Shown: positions 49,100-63,191 of the stretch, piece after piece
Layout of the letters: every line of letters starts with the position of its first letter
How positions within the stretch are numbered: position 1 is the first letter of the stretch
From: Acanthochromis polyacanthus
Lineage: Eukaryota > Chordata > Actinopteri > Pomacentridae
NCBI RefSeq assembly: GCF_021347895.1
Contig: NC_067131.1
Location: 8,646,653 to 8,710,652, forward strand
Direction of reading: 5' to 3'
Length of the DNA stretch: 64,000 bases
The notes under the pieces: generated by a model
What the model saw: the letters and a program-made list of their open reading frames with translations, nothing else
The model's database searches: none
What the model was told of the DNA's origin: nothing
Made by a program: the position numbers and the translations under genes

Positions 49100-49285
49100 C
49101 ACTTTAGGTAGTAAGGCAAAGACCTTACAAAACTATAGAGAGAAATCCAGCAAATCCAAAGATTCCCTTGGTTTCCTTTGTGTAAGCACAACAGAGAAAA
49201 GGCGATAGAGAAAGACTCACCCTTTAGCAGGTAGAAACCTCCAGCAGAACCAGGTTCAGAGAGGCTGGCCATCTGCCTTGATGAG
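49100..49285. repeat. dispersed fish repeat, middle portion
   Basis: It contains GTAAGGCAAAGACCTTACAA, GTGTAAGCACAACAGAGAAA, GTAGAAACCTCCAGCAGAAC and AGAGAGGCTGGCCATCTGCC, the later part of the family whose start is at 45,441-45,600. Confidence 0.7.
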
Positions 49286-52200
49286 TTAAGGTTAGGGGTT
49301 TTGCTCAAAGTCTTGCTGGAAAATGTAAAGCTTGTTGATTCGGTACTAAACCCATTAATTGGTATTAATCTGCACGGCAAACATAAAAGCTTGTGAAACC
49401 CATGAGTCAAAGCTTTTGCTTTTATTTATCACTCCACCAATTGTACGTTTACCACTTTGTGTGACTTTACTATAGAGGCAATGTTGAAATACATTTGGTT
49501 GCAAAGCATCAGGTTTTTGCTTCTGACAGCTGGGTCCCATTTTGACATGAAATCGGAGCCTCCTCAGGGCCCACTGTCAGGACTCTCGCGCTACCCGGTT
49601 ATCAAAACACAGCATGGAAACCACTTAAGCCTCTTCACTGGACACATTTCAAGTCTCCACATGTAAAATATATAGATAAAAAATACAGAAGTAGAGGAAG
49701 GTGTAGAGTTCAATTCAACTGTAACTTACAAGAGTAATTAAAATGATAAGAAAAAGACAATAAAAGGGAAGAGGATGTTCTAACCCAAACGTAAAGTCAA
49801 AGAAATCTTAAAGAAATGGGTTTGAATGATGAATGTTTTAATCATCATGCTACCTTGACACTGTACAAGCGTGGTAATAATCATGAGCATATACGCTAAA
49901 AACATCTCCCTTGAGATCAGGACATTTATTACGTGGGAAGCAAACGGCACATTTCCTGAACAAACAAGGTTACAGACTTCTTTACAGAGGTCCACAAGTC
50001 CAAGTCGTGGCTGTGATTCCCAAGAACGCCCCGTCTGATGATTACATCTAATTAAATCAAATGTCACTTAGCGTTTCCACCATGCACACACTGTACATGG
50101 CAGCAGAAATTAGTAGAAAGATCCTTCAATGATGTTGCAACAAAGAGGATTTCACTTGATCACGCTGAAAATTAAAGGAGCCTGTCTCTGCTTTGAGAGA
50201 CGGTGAATATTTTATGACACCACAGGCAGACCTCAGGTCATCCTGTGTGGAGGCCAAGATACTCAGACACATAAATGATGCATTGACAACAACAATAACT
50301 GTACACAACAGTGAGGGTGCTCGGAATTAGAATTACTCTGTGCAGCAAGGACTTTTTTTTTTCTTTGGAAGCTGGTGATTAAGATTATCCATGATTGGAT
50401 GATTCACTGAAGCCGGTGACAGTGTGAGTGAGTGGGATGAGACCTGGTGCTATCTTTACCCTTCTCTCCACCTCTATTTATGGAGCAGTGTGGCGTATAT
50501 GGCAGTTCAGTAACTGGACTGCAGCCCACGGGGGACTCTCAATTCAACTTGCACCTTCCCGCACAAAGGCAGCAGAAATGATATGTTTAGGCAGAAAGGG
50601 GATATGGCCTTTTCACCCCACTCAACCGCCTCCCTTCTAAATGACTCCAAATGCTCACCCACATGTGCAACGTACATTCAGATGTGCGTACAGAGTGTGA
50701 GATGTCGCACGGCTCCCCGCGTCTTTGTTTTCTTCACCTACCGGAAAGCGCTGCAGCCGAGAGACAAATTGCTGCGTGGCATTAGCACTACAGTGAAGGA
50801 TGAAAGTGCACCGAGCAAGGCAAACAAGCATCCCATTACAACCGCCACTTAGCAACAAACACATCTATTACAGCGGCTGAGCAAAGCTGGAGGTGAGCCT
50901 GCACACACCTCCAACAAGCTGCTATCCAGGGCAATGAGATTCAGGATGCACGATGCTGGGAATTTCAACATAAATGAAAGGGGGGGGGGGGGGGGGTAGA
51001 GAGAGAAAGAAAACAAATAGCCCTCCCACTTTCTTTCCTCACCGAGGAATCAGAGGCCATATAGCCACTGTTTACATGCTCGAAGAAAGAGTATCTTCAT
51101 CAGATGATGTTTTATGATTTTTTTGTAGCCCTGCTGAGACTGGGAGCAGTCCCTTTTCCGCCATCATTTTTTACTACAGACATGAGCATGACATCACTTC
51201 CACAGAGAGGGGCTGCACAATACATTGGTTCCACTGTATCATTGTGATTAATGGAGATCTTAATACACTGACCTGATACAACTAGCCTTCTGCTTTTCTC
51301 TTTGTGCGCTGCTGCAGCTCAGATATTTTTCACAGCCTCGTTTTCACCCACAAGTTCGTCCCCCAGGGTTGCACCTCACAGTCTGACGTGTGACTTATAT
51401 ATGTTCTCAGCCAAAAATACATAATTTCCTCCTTTTTTTTCTAATTGCTGCGGTGTAAAATCTGACTGCTGTTGTCATGGTAATTGCCTTTCAAGGGAGG
51501 GGGGAGGTTATGGTGCCACGAGAAAATGAGACCAAGTTAGGAGAAGATTGCGAGGGAGACACACGCCGCCCATTGTGTGCCAACATATTTCATGTTTCAT
51601 CTTGTTTCATGGCATGTACTATTGGCAGTTTACCTTGACTCGAAATGATCTGACCACGGCGCGGCTCCGCGTCAATGCCAGAAAATGAATTTGATGTGGG
51701 TGAGTGGGGATAAGTGTTCTTTCAGCACCGAGCCGAGTGCCAAGAGGTCCCAGAGCAGAGACCCGCTCCCCGCCGTTTATCCACTGCATTAAATGGATGT
51801 GTCGGGTTCAAGGAGGGGTCAGGGAAATATAGGGGACGACATATGTCAAACAATACATATTGGAAGAGAAAAGTAGGATCATAAAAAGCCTTTTATCATT
51901 TGGCAAACAGGGATCCCCGGCAAAGGGGAGAGAAAAAACGGAAAAGCCTCATGGATTGAAGCACTTGATCATCATTATGGAACAACAAGAGGCACCTCTG
52001 ACAGTTGGCACGGACATAATGTTGAAATGAGGATGGTTCAGCTTCTCTAGGGTCTGAAGGTTTGGAGCACCATTGTGTGTTTATGTATGTGTGCGCTTTA
52101 GTTGTCACAGTGCCCTTAGGATGTCCTTGTGTAGTGTCAAGTGTCCTGCAGGACCACAAGCCTGACTGACTTCATGCTGTTCACTGTTGTTATTTGGACA

Positions 52201-53999
52201 CTTCATCATAATATTTGCGCCATTAACACTGTTGTCTCAGAGTATCACTCTCACCAAGTGTTGTTTTATACTACCACTTCTAATTATGCATATGAATTCC
52301 ATATCAAAGAAGATTAAATGAGGTTTGGATTGTGTGCAATACATCATGTCAGCGCTGACATGGAGTCAGCCAAAATGAACTCAAACACATCATTCTATGA
52401 CTATTTTTACAGATTGAGACAAAAACAAAACTCACATGCTTCTCATTTTCCATGACTAATCTACAAGAGTTTGTCTGATAGAGCATAATTTACTCTGATT
52501 TAAGAGTTCCTGGATACACAGAGTTTTAACCTAAAATACAAGCCGCAGAGTTTGACAAAATGCAGACTCCACATGTGCAGAAACAAGAGAGAAACAGCGG
52601 GAAAAAAGAGATTTGGTTGCCAAAATAAAGGCAGCATCAGTTGTATGGAAATATTTCAGCAACAGAAAGAATGATGTTGACCAAAAACAGGTACTCTGCC
52701 TGCGGTGTCGTGACTAAAAGTGTTTCTGACGCTGTTGCTGGTGTTACATTATATGAGAAAGGGTTTCAAATGGCTTTTTCAGCTTTGTATAAAAAAATGT
52801 ATATATTTGCAATACAGATGCATTATCCTACAACATTTACTACGTTTTTTTTTACAACAATGTGTTCTTTCCAAGAGATGTTGAAGTCATGTGGTGATTT
52901 ACTTTTCTTCTTTACCTTTCTTTTTCCATTATTATTCAGACCTACGTAAAATAGAAAAACCAAAGCACAGCATAAAATAATAAACTTTAAATAGTATAAA
53001 ATACAATTAAGATATCTAAAGATAGCTTATTTGTTGAAGCACGACACAAAATGTTGCACAGATTTACATTTAAATGGTCAATTAACCCAAATTAAATAAA
53101 AATAAACAAGTTTCTCATTTACCGCTAGTGATATGTAGCCATGCTGATACTTTTTGTGTTTTCAGTGAGTTTTGGGTTTCAGTTTTCTGTCCAAGACTTC
53201 TTCCTCCACCATAATACGATAGAGGTGACTGTAGATTTGACTGTAGTCATCATGGCACCAGTTAACTACATAAACCTTTCAGTCATCAGATTAGGAGGCT
53301 CTCAATCTGAGTATTTTTCTAACTTTCAGAAACTGCTGTGACCAACCACCTGAGAAATAATCCAGAGCTTGAACATCTCTCTCTATCTAGAGCTTTTTTT
53401 CCCCATTGTGTGTTCCACAGCTATTTCTGTCACTTTTCATTTTTATAACCGAGTGGAACACTTTGAATGTCTTCCAGGAGAGACTATTTGAAAATGTGTG
53501 CCACTGTCCCCATATCTCAACAATTACCGTGTCTCCCACCTCTTTAGGAAGCCTCTCACCCTGCTTTCTAGTGCGGTCGCTCAGCTGTAACTGCTATGAA
53601 CCCTTTCATCGTTTTACAAAATAGGTCTACTCCAAAGTGGCACTTTGCATCACCTGGAAAATTCTTTTATGTTGTCTTGGACATGCAGTCTTGCTTACCT
53701 TTTCTGAATTTGCTGCACATTTTAAAAATTATTCTAGCATTTAAACAAAAAAAAAAAAACAGGGTCCTATTTAGCTGTGTTTTATTTATTTCCAGCACTT
53801 TTCTATTACTCTGCTGTCTATATGATTTCATGGCGGTGAAGATGTTTGCATATTTTGCTTGAATTTGGAAGTACATCCAGTTCTTCACAGTTTTTCAGAC
53901 TATTTCTGCCGTAGAAAGAATATCCAGTCATCCCCATTTTCTTGTGATGAAGGTAGAAATCCTACACAAATAAAACCAGAACTGTCTGTGTGGCTACGG
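49286..53999. other. intergenic, no gene recognised
   Basis: No exon could be supported on either strand. A run of 17 G is at 50,980-50,996. Several short frames are unrecognised. Confidence 0.4.
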
Positions 54000-54365
54000 A
54001 GTTAAGCAAGAAAAGCATTCAGAGAGCGCCGTACTCCACCAAGGTTGCTCAGTTGTTGTATGATTTCCAATGGATAAGTCCCGATAAGTCCACAGCAGTG
54101 GATTTGTAGTAGGATCGCAATCATGTGATCGTCAGCAGGCAGCTGACAGAGAATTTACCAAATCCGTGAATCCAGACTATAAGTCACAAGACTGCCAAAA
54201 TCTAATCAGGTGGTCCTTGTGTCATTTCACACCTTCCCTGAAAATGTCATCCAAATCTGTTAGTCCATTGTTGAGTAATGTTGCGCACAAAAACGCAGAC
54301 AGACAAACATACGCCAATTGTCACATAGTAACTGCCGTGTCCCTTGGCAAAGTAATTAGTGAATT
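54000..54365. repeat. dispersed fish repeat (GTCACAAGACTGCCAAAATC family)
   Basis: It contains CCACCAAGGTTGCTCAGTTG, GTGAATCCAGACTATAAGTC, TGTCATTTCACACCTTCCCT and GCAGACAGACAAACATACGC, in an order typical of a widespread fish family. Confidence 0.6.
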
Positions 54366-54728
54366 GCCCTTTAGATATAGTGTTTATACTCAGAAAAGAG
54401 CTGGACTAACATGACATGTGTGGCTGAAAGACATTTTTTTAACTCTCTCTCAGTAAGGGACATTAAATTAAAAACCACAAGGAATCCCTTCCAGCTGAAT
54501 TCTAACTTTTCATTTTGACAGCAACAGCTGAATTTTGCTGCACACTCACACACAAAACAGAGCTTATTGCAGTGTTTTAGCTTCTGTTTTTTAGTTATGC
54601 ACAGACGAAAGACTGTGACAACAGCCTCTTTGGCCAAATGAGGATTAATTTCATCTGGTTTGAAAGGAATTGTCAATATTTTGTAATCAAAGCAAATCGA
54701 TTCTGCACACAGAAGATCTGCTCCATGA

Positions 54729-56208
<1,480 letters not shown>

Positions 56209-56395
56209 AAAGGAATAGTTCTGCCATTTTGGGAAACACTCTTATTTGCTCTCTTGCTCAGAGTTGGAAAAGAAGATTGAATACCACAGAGAAGTAAATA
56301 CGCCTACCAGCACCTCTGAAGCTCCCTAATTAAAACACTGTTCTCTTCTATTTTCGTCTATACGCGATCAGAAATGTAAAAAGGACAAGTTGTAG
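56209..56395. repeat. dispersed teleost repeat, internally deleted copy
   Basis: AAGGAATAGTTCTGCCATTT, TTGGGAAACACTCTTATTTG and GAAGATTGAATACCAC are followed directly by CGCCTACCAGCACCTCTGAA and AAATGTAAAAAGGACAAGTT. In the family as I know it, the GGTTAGCTTAGCATAA core lies between these parts and is missing here. Confidence 0.75.
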
Positions 56396-58370
56396 AACTT
56401 TCTGGCGTCATTTTTCTCGTCTAACTCTCCAACCGAACATATTTCTACCATTCACTTCTGTCCTCGTGGCTGACTGCACAACATGCGGAGCAGAACAGAG
56501 TCATACCTGAATTACAATAGCTTCTTCCATTGTAAATAGTGTAGCTCTGTGTTTGTGCAGATGTCAGCAGTGTCAAAACAGTTTGTAATTCGTCAGTGGC
56601 ACAAATTCATGTGACTAAATTTACCCAAGTTGAACTCCAGACAAGACTTCTGAGCACATTTGCTTCACTTGAGCTAATAAATCGGCAGATTGCAATCATT
56701 TTAAACTCAAATTAACTAGTTTTGATGCAAAAAATATAGTATGAATGTAGGTGATACAAAGATTTCCCTAAGTCTTCTGTAACAGTGTATATAAACTAAA
56801 CCTAAAAGTAGCTCTGTTTTAGCAGAGGCAGACTCATAGCATGCACCACACATATACGGTACAAATCACATTGAATTGTACTGGTTATTTTCATTTTGAA
56901 TTAAGACATTCATGACATTTAGTAAGGAGTTCAGCTGTCGGTAATCTCTGTCCAAACAGAATAATCACTACTGTCACTCTATTGAGATGTGAAATTCAGT
57001 AAATGCATTCAGCCTTCATGAATGTTTTGACAATGTGTTAGAAATAGAGGCCAAGAGGAGTGTCAGCCCTCACAACTGCCTGAGCTATCTCTCTCTCCAT
57101 GTTTTTCAGATTAATTCAAAGCATCCCACTGCCTGGGAAATGACAACACTGCGGAGACAGCCTGAAGTTACACTTTGATGGACACAGTGGTCTATCTCTG
57201 CCGTTGACTTCAGTGCTGAAATTGTGACCCCCTGGTCATTTTGGCGGGGCCTTATCAGCACCGGCCAAATGCGGGTAGCCTGATGGAAGGGCTAAGGAGA
57301 TGATTTGTGGACTGTCTAGCACACTAATGGTGCTAAAGCTGCATGCTGTCCACATTGTAGCTGCAGAATACATTGTGGAAATGGGATGGTGGACTCATCC
57401 AATTTGATCAAATGGAAAACACAGAAGGCAAATCCAGCCGAATATTTCTCTGCTGTGCTCCCTTACCTAAGATGGAAGAAATCATTAGCGCTATGTTTTA
57501 GTGCTGGAACGCAGGATTCCAGGGCAACCACAAAGATAAATGTCAGCTTAAAGTTTATACAGTACAGTGCAACCTTTCATCCTGCCGAGCACAGAAAATC
57601 CACTGGTTGCAACCTTTAGAAGCGGGGGATTCTAGGCCCTACCTAACTCCTGGAATCAGTGGCAGAAAATCTATATCCTCTTAAAGAGGAGGAGTCACAT
57701 CAGATAATAGATATATGAAATCCATCTTGTTTCTGAACTCTGTCCTTTGTAGGAAACAGATCAATGGGAAAGCCTCCCCTTGAACTGTCCACAGTGACAC
57801 AAAAAATCACTTTAAAAAAAAGTTAACTCGAGAAAACACACAGCAAACAACTAGCCAAGAGGTAAAAATTTACTGTATTGGAGTAAACACTACAGAGGAG
57901 CTGGTGTAGATTTTATAATGAGCTTTGTGAAAGGAAAAGTATTGCTGCCTTCAAATGAACCCATGAGCTTGGGATTACAACACGGCATGTTGTGTACATG
58001 AAATGCTTGGTGTTCAAGCTGTGACATCAGAAGTAAGTTGTGAAAACTTCAAGGCAACATGGATGCCAAAAGACTCCTTGTTGTTCTCGTGTCATTTTTC
58101 TTCTCCTTTCCAGAAAATGTTGACTTGTTCTGTATTTCAGCGGCACACAGAGGAACAAAATATCCACCTAACTTGGAAGCTTGCCCCTTCATTGCTTTTC
58201 AACATTGACTCATGGTTGCTTTAATCCAGCTTTTTTGATGTGAAAAGACTCGTTCATTTCAAAGTGAGAACAAACTTCAACAAGGTAATATCAAATGATT
58301 AAAAATATAAAGTGTAAAATAAACGAGTGCACAAATAGTCACCGAATTCAAGATAGTAGAGGCACATACA
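56396..58370. other. intergenic, no gene recognised
   Basis: No exon was supported. Short frames at 57,386-57,619 and 58,003-58,224 are unrecognised. Confidence 0.4.
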
Positions 58371-58737
58371 TTGATCAGTCACAACATTAAAACTACCTGG
58401 AGAGGTCCCTCTTGTGGCATGGATGGGGAACCTCTGGGGGTTTCCTGTGGTGTCTGGCACTGAGACATCAGCAGTGGATCCTTTGGGTGTTTTGAGTGCG
58501 CGGAGGGGGGCCTCCAAGGATTGAGCTTGTCCCCATGGCTGTCAACTGGATTGGGATCTGTGGAGTTTGAAGGCCGGGTAGATGCTTTTACTTTTTCCTT
58601 GTCCTTCTTGATTTGTTTTCCTGAAACAATATTTAAGTGGCTGCTAAACTGGCACCCATATGAATGCTAGGACTCAAGGTTCCCCAGTTGAACTATCAGT
58701 GTTGTAAACCTCACCTGTCAGTGGTTTTAATGGTGAT
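58371..58737. mobile_element. DNA-transposon-derived fish repeat (TGATCAGTCACAACATTAAA family)
   Basis: The left end is TTGATCAGTCACAACATTAA and the right end, read on the other strand, ATCACCATTAAAACCACTGA, so the termini are inverted relatives. The interior has TTTCCTGTGGTGTCTGGCAC, AGCAGTGGATCCTTTGGGTG and CAACTGGATTGGGATCTGTG as in a common fish family. It is non-coding. Confidence 0.65.
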
Positions 58738-59929
58738 ATTAAAAACGTCTTCAGCTGATGTCTTTGCCTCAATCCATAACACTCTAATTGTAACTTTATA
58801 TGAAAGTTTGATGGCCGCACTTGCAGCCATCCAGCCATAAGTGTTAGTAACCCCAGTATCCACTTTGTTTAAGTTGAAACACTTTACACTGATATTGCAC
58901 ATACAAAACATGTAAGTTCGGGGTTCAACATTGGTTTTTTGAGTTATAGTTACCTTTTCTTCATTTTACTGGTCCTGGGGTATCCAGTCTTCTGTGGTTT
59001 TTGTCATCTGGCTGGATTTAGAAAAGAGATGTCATCAAGGAAGGCTTTTATACCAGAGTCCACAATCAGACCATACCAAGTGCCTGCCACTAAAAGGGGT
59101 GGACCAGGTTTGTTTGATTTAATTATTGCTTTATTAATTTGATGTGTGTTTGGTAATTAGCTATATTTTGGGTTTGTTCGTTACTATTCTTTTGATTAAA
59201 TAGACCAATTGTGCTGTTTTGTGCTTTTTGTTGTTACCTTAGGTGTAGATGTTTTATAGTTTCCCCTATTGTGAGTGACTGGTCTGATCAGGAAGTACAT
59301 ACATATGACCTTTCATTCAGCGTTTTTCAGGTCTGTTAAGAGTTTGTTTGACCAGTGGTGCTGGGTTATTTTGCTGCTTAAAGCTTTAGTTAAGTTCTGT
59401 TCTTATGGCCTCTTTTATGGGCCCAGATTTAGTAATGTTTTTTGTATCATTGTCATTTTTTTTGGGTGACAAAAAAACCCTGTTTATGAATTCACCTGCA
59501 AGTCCTCGTGCTTTGCAGCTCGGTCCTTCACAGCAGGTACACACAGAATCAACACGACTCTGCAGTATCTGTACGAGGCTTTGAGCTAAATGATAAATGG
59601 CAGCGTGCAAGCAACATATTTGGTATTGAGTAGCTATAATGTTTACCACTGGCTTCAAATTGTTGTTTTTGTCAGATGATGATATTCTCAAAGGCGCTGG
59701 ATGAAAAGTAAGAGGATCAATGCAGACAGCAGTTTTATCCTTTAATAGGACCATCACCTGTGTCAGATATTTCAGTCTCTCGAAGTATTGGACATCACAG
59801 GAGCCACTAAACCCCTGCAGCAACATAACCTACAGACATCAAAGAAGACTGGGTAAACATCACAATGCTTTCAAAGGTGTAAAAAGCACAAAAAAGGTTC
59901 AACTTTGACCCCTTCATGTTCTCCTAAAC
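58738..59929. other. intergenic with one unrecognised 146-codon minus-strand frame
   Basis: The frame at 59,386-59,826 is open from a methionine but matches no family I know. A 67-codon plus frame at 58,939-59,142 is likewise unrecognised. Neither has convincing flanking splice or start context. Confidence 0.35.
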
Positions 59930-60715
59930 TACAAGCCTAATTAGCCTCATGACAGCCTGGAGTAGCACATGTAAAAACCAGAACTGTGAGTGTCTGCAGT
60001 TGAGAACATCAGCAGCACCTCAGTGCCCAACATCAGAGATATCAGCGAGATGGGGTTTAAAGACATCAACTCGCCGACAGCCTGTTCATGCTGCTGCTGT
60101 CTGTAAAGTGCTAAAAAAAAAAAGTATCTGCTGATGTTGAGCCTCTTCCCTCAGGCTGTGAGACTCCTAAACTCCATTTGAACTCTTTCACAACAACACA
60201 AATAAGAACTGAGACTCAGACATCACTTCTTATATCCATTCTAACTCTGCTCTGCATGTTGCGTTGCCAGTTCTGAACTATTTGGATATTTATTTCTCTC
60301 GACTTCCCTGTGCAATAATGAGTAAACACTAAACTAAAAATATGATTTATCAGCTTGTGTTTCATGTTGCAGATCTTTTTTTATGTTACCTGCTCTTGTA
60401 TGTTCATGCAGTGCAAAATGCCACAGTTTTTACATGATACTGCAATATGATACGAATGCACAACCTGCATATGCTTGTATCTTGATAGTTGCTACAAAGC
60501 TGCATCCATGCTAACTTCTATTTACAGATCTGCTTGCTAGATTCCTTCTACAAAAGATTTTTATTGCATTTTCTTCAAAAAGACCATATTTTACTGTTTT
60601 ATAGCTTCTTTTACTTTTCTCTAAATGCAGTTTGTAGCATGTGTACGGTCTACAACCGGATTTTCCGGCTCTGTCCTGTACTGTTTACATGATAATAAAG
60701 CTGTCCTTGACCTTG
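59930..60715 (+). mobile_element. broken non-LTR retrotransposon 3' fragment
   Basis: The segment around 60,140-60,180 reads as SLFPQAVRLLNSI, a recurring C-terminal motif of fish LINE reverse-transcriptase proteins. A plausible 3' tail ends AATAAAGCTGTCCTTGACCT near 60,715. The reading frame upstream is interrupted (poly-A-like run at 60,112-60,122), so it is inactive. Confidence 0.5.
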
Positions 60716-60949
60716 ATGTTGAAAGGCCTGATAAAAACAGTGGAGGAAATGCAGCAGTGAATCACTCTCCACTCTCTAAAAGTAGTACAGTGGATAAAGC
60801 CATAAAACCACATAATAGCTTAACTGCACATTTAACAAAGTCGGTTCTTAATGATCATTTATTGCAGCATAATCTGTAATATTCTGTCGATGACGTATTT
60901 TTGCAGCAGCGAAAATGTTCTATGTGTTTATTTTATGACTTTCATACAG

Positions 60950-62149
60950 TTGTGTATGTACACAAATTCAAACAAATTTGCTTTGATTTTGGGCTTGTGG
61001 TTCTCTATTTTGTGTCTGATGATTTTCCACAGGTTGTCAATTGGATTTAGATCTGGTGATTGAGCAGGCTGAAGCAAAGTTCCAATGTTCTGGTTCTCCA
61101 TCTAGGCTTTACCTGACTTTGTCATGTAGCAAGGGGCAATGTCTTGTTGGAAAATCCAGTCATTGGAGGCAGGAAAGAGTTTTTCAGCTGGTGGAAGAAG
61201 ACTGTTTTCAAGAGCGTCTCTGTACATGACGTGGTTCATTTGCCCTTCACTCAGCTGCATTTGCCCTGTTCCACCCATACTGAAACAACCCTAGATGGTC
61301 ACTGATCCACCTCCATGTTTTACTGTAGGGGCAAGACAGTCTAGGGAGTCTTCCAGCTTCCTCCTGCCCAGTAAGTTGGCTGGAGTGGGCATCAACAGTC
61401 AACAATAGTCATCAACAATCATCAACAGTCCAATCCTTGTGATCCAAAGAAAAGAGTAACCAGGCTTTCCTCTGCCTTTTGTTGATGAAAGGCTTCTTCC
61501 AACCCCTGTGTGACTTCAGACCAGCTTCAAGAAGTCGGTTTCCAACTGTCCTTGCCCAGCAAGTCAAATTTCGCGATGGTGCCCACTCATTTTTAAGGTC
61601 CTTGGAGGTCTGACAATGATTCCTGTCATAGGAACGGATGAGTGCACGGTCATCTCATGGGGTAGAAAGACGTTTCCTGCTGCGACTAGCTAGCAATTTG
61701 GTAGTTCCATGTTGGGCTTGTTTTTTCTTGGTGTAATGAACGGCTGCCTTGGAGATCTTCAGTTTTTTTGCTACTTGTCTCTCACTCATGCCAGTTTCCA
61801 CGAGTGCCAAGATGGCTGCCTCCGTGGCTTCACATAATTCTTTAGTTTTCGGCATCATGTGAGAGCTGACAACTTCTGAGTTGTGCTACAGCGTGAATGT
61901 AAGCAGGAAACCACTCTAGGCCTTTGCATGTGCAGTGCTGCTTATGATATGAAATGGCCTCTTATATACCCTGGGGATACAATTATGCTAAAGCATGTCA
62001 AATAGGACATGAAGTATTATGGAATTAGCTGCATTTTTGTCCTGTTCATTGTGTTCTTTTCAGGTAATATACCTTCAGTGGTACCAGGCATTAAAATGAA
62101 CCAGAAATTAAAGAAAACAAGGGTGGTCTGATCAATTTTTCCATGACTG
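60950..62149 (-). mobile_element. broken Tc1-like DNA transposon
   Basis: The terminal end CAGTCATGGAAAAATTGATC starts at 62,149 on the minus strand and is followed by the non-coding leader and a transposase remnant. The far end near 60,950 is degraded and no matching inverted terminus was found. A short CATCAACA-type direct repeat at 61,390-61,430 sits inside the coding remnant. Confidence 0.8.
61030..61858 (-). pseudogene. Tc1-like transposase remnant
   Basis: Reading starts MMPKTKELCEATEAAILALV with the paired helix-turn-helix DNA-binding domain (SERQVAKKLKISKAAVHY). The frame stops at 61,655 after about 67 codons. Other frames downstream retain pieces of the DDE-type catalytic domain, including LNPIDNLWKIIRHKIENH near 61,030. 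Several stops and frameshifts mean it cannot encode an active enzyme. Confidence 0.8.
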
Positions 62150-63191
62150 CATGTAATCACATTATATTCAGATGCTATCTTGCCTCAAATGATGCCTAAC
62201 ATTGTGTACAGTAATTCAAATATGTCTTTATTTCTGAGATTTTCCAACTTTACCATGTGGGGAGGTAAGAGTGTGCTTTTATTTTCTGATAAGAGAATCT
62301 CTGTGCAGAAAAGTGACTGAGTGCCTGCTTGCTTTTTCTTTTGACATGTCAGGTGCCATGTTTACGTAGCCTGTTGCCCGGCAACTCCTGCCAAACAGAC
62401 GGGGGGGATGAGGGAAGCTGTTAAAGCCCCACAAGTAGATGTTGTCGTGGGAGGGAAATGTGTGGCTGCATGTGTGGTTCTGTGCATCTACAAACAGGTA
62501 GGACTGCTGCCCTCCATGAGGCTTAACAAGTTGCTACACCTTTCTCATTATAACCTCTTATTGTCTAATAAGGCAGGGACTGATTCGTTGCAGGAGCGCC
62601 TTAATAAGAAGTAATATAAGGAAGGGGGCATGAAAAGGTCAACTGATCTGATTACATTAATGCTGGCTCTTGTTGAACAATGTTCACGCAAATTGTTGTT
62701 GTAAAATATAAAATAGAGGTTATTGCTATCAAGGTAAAATTTACAAACTGGAGCAAATGTTGTAAAGTTTCAAATAGACTGTTATGTGTGGTTTTATTCA
62801 GATTCCTCAGATTAGCCTTCCATTATCCTGTAACAACAGAAAAAAATTTGCAGCAATATTTGATATCTGTAACATTTTAAGTGCACATGGAAGTACATTT
62901 GGTACATTAACATGAAGTCGGTGCTTTACCTGGATGATGCTGTGGTGCATTTATGGTCTTTTAGCAATCCAACAACCTCAGTGCTTAATTTTTGATTTCA
63001 AGATGATCTACACTTAACAGTGTAGGTCCAGTTACTTTAAAAAATGGAGTCAGTTACTGTATTCTTTATATATTCCTTTTTGAAAAAAATACTTATATTT
63101 CTAAATACAAAACAGCTGCTACTTATGTCTCAGTCCAGCTCTGTCAGAAATGCCTTCAACAACTCTGAAACTTAAATTGTATACCTTTTGC
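62150..63191. other. intergenic, nothing recognised
   Basis: No gene or repeat was recognised. There is a short CpG-containing stretch at 62,370-62,460. Confidence 0.4.
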
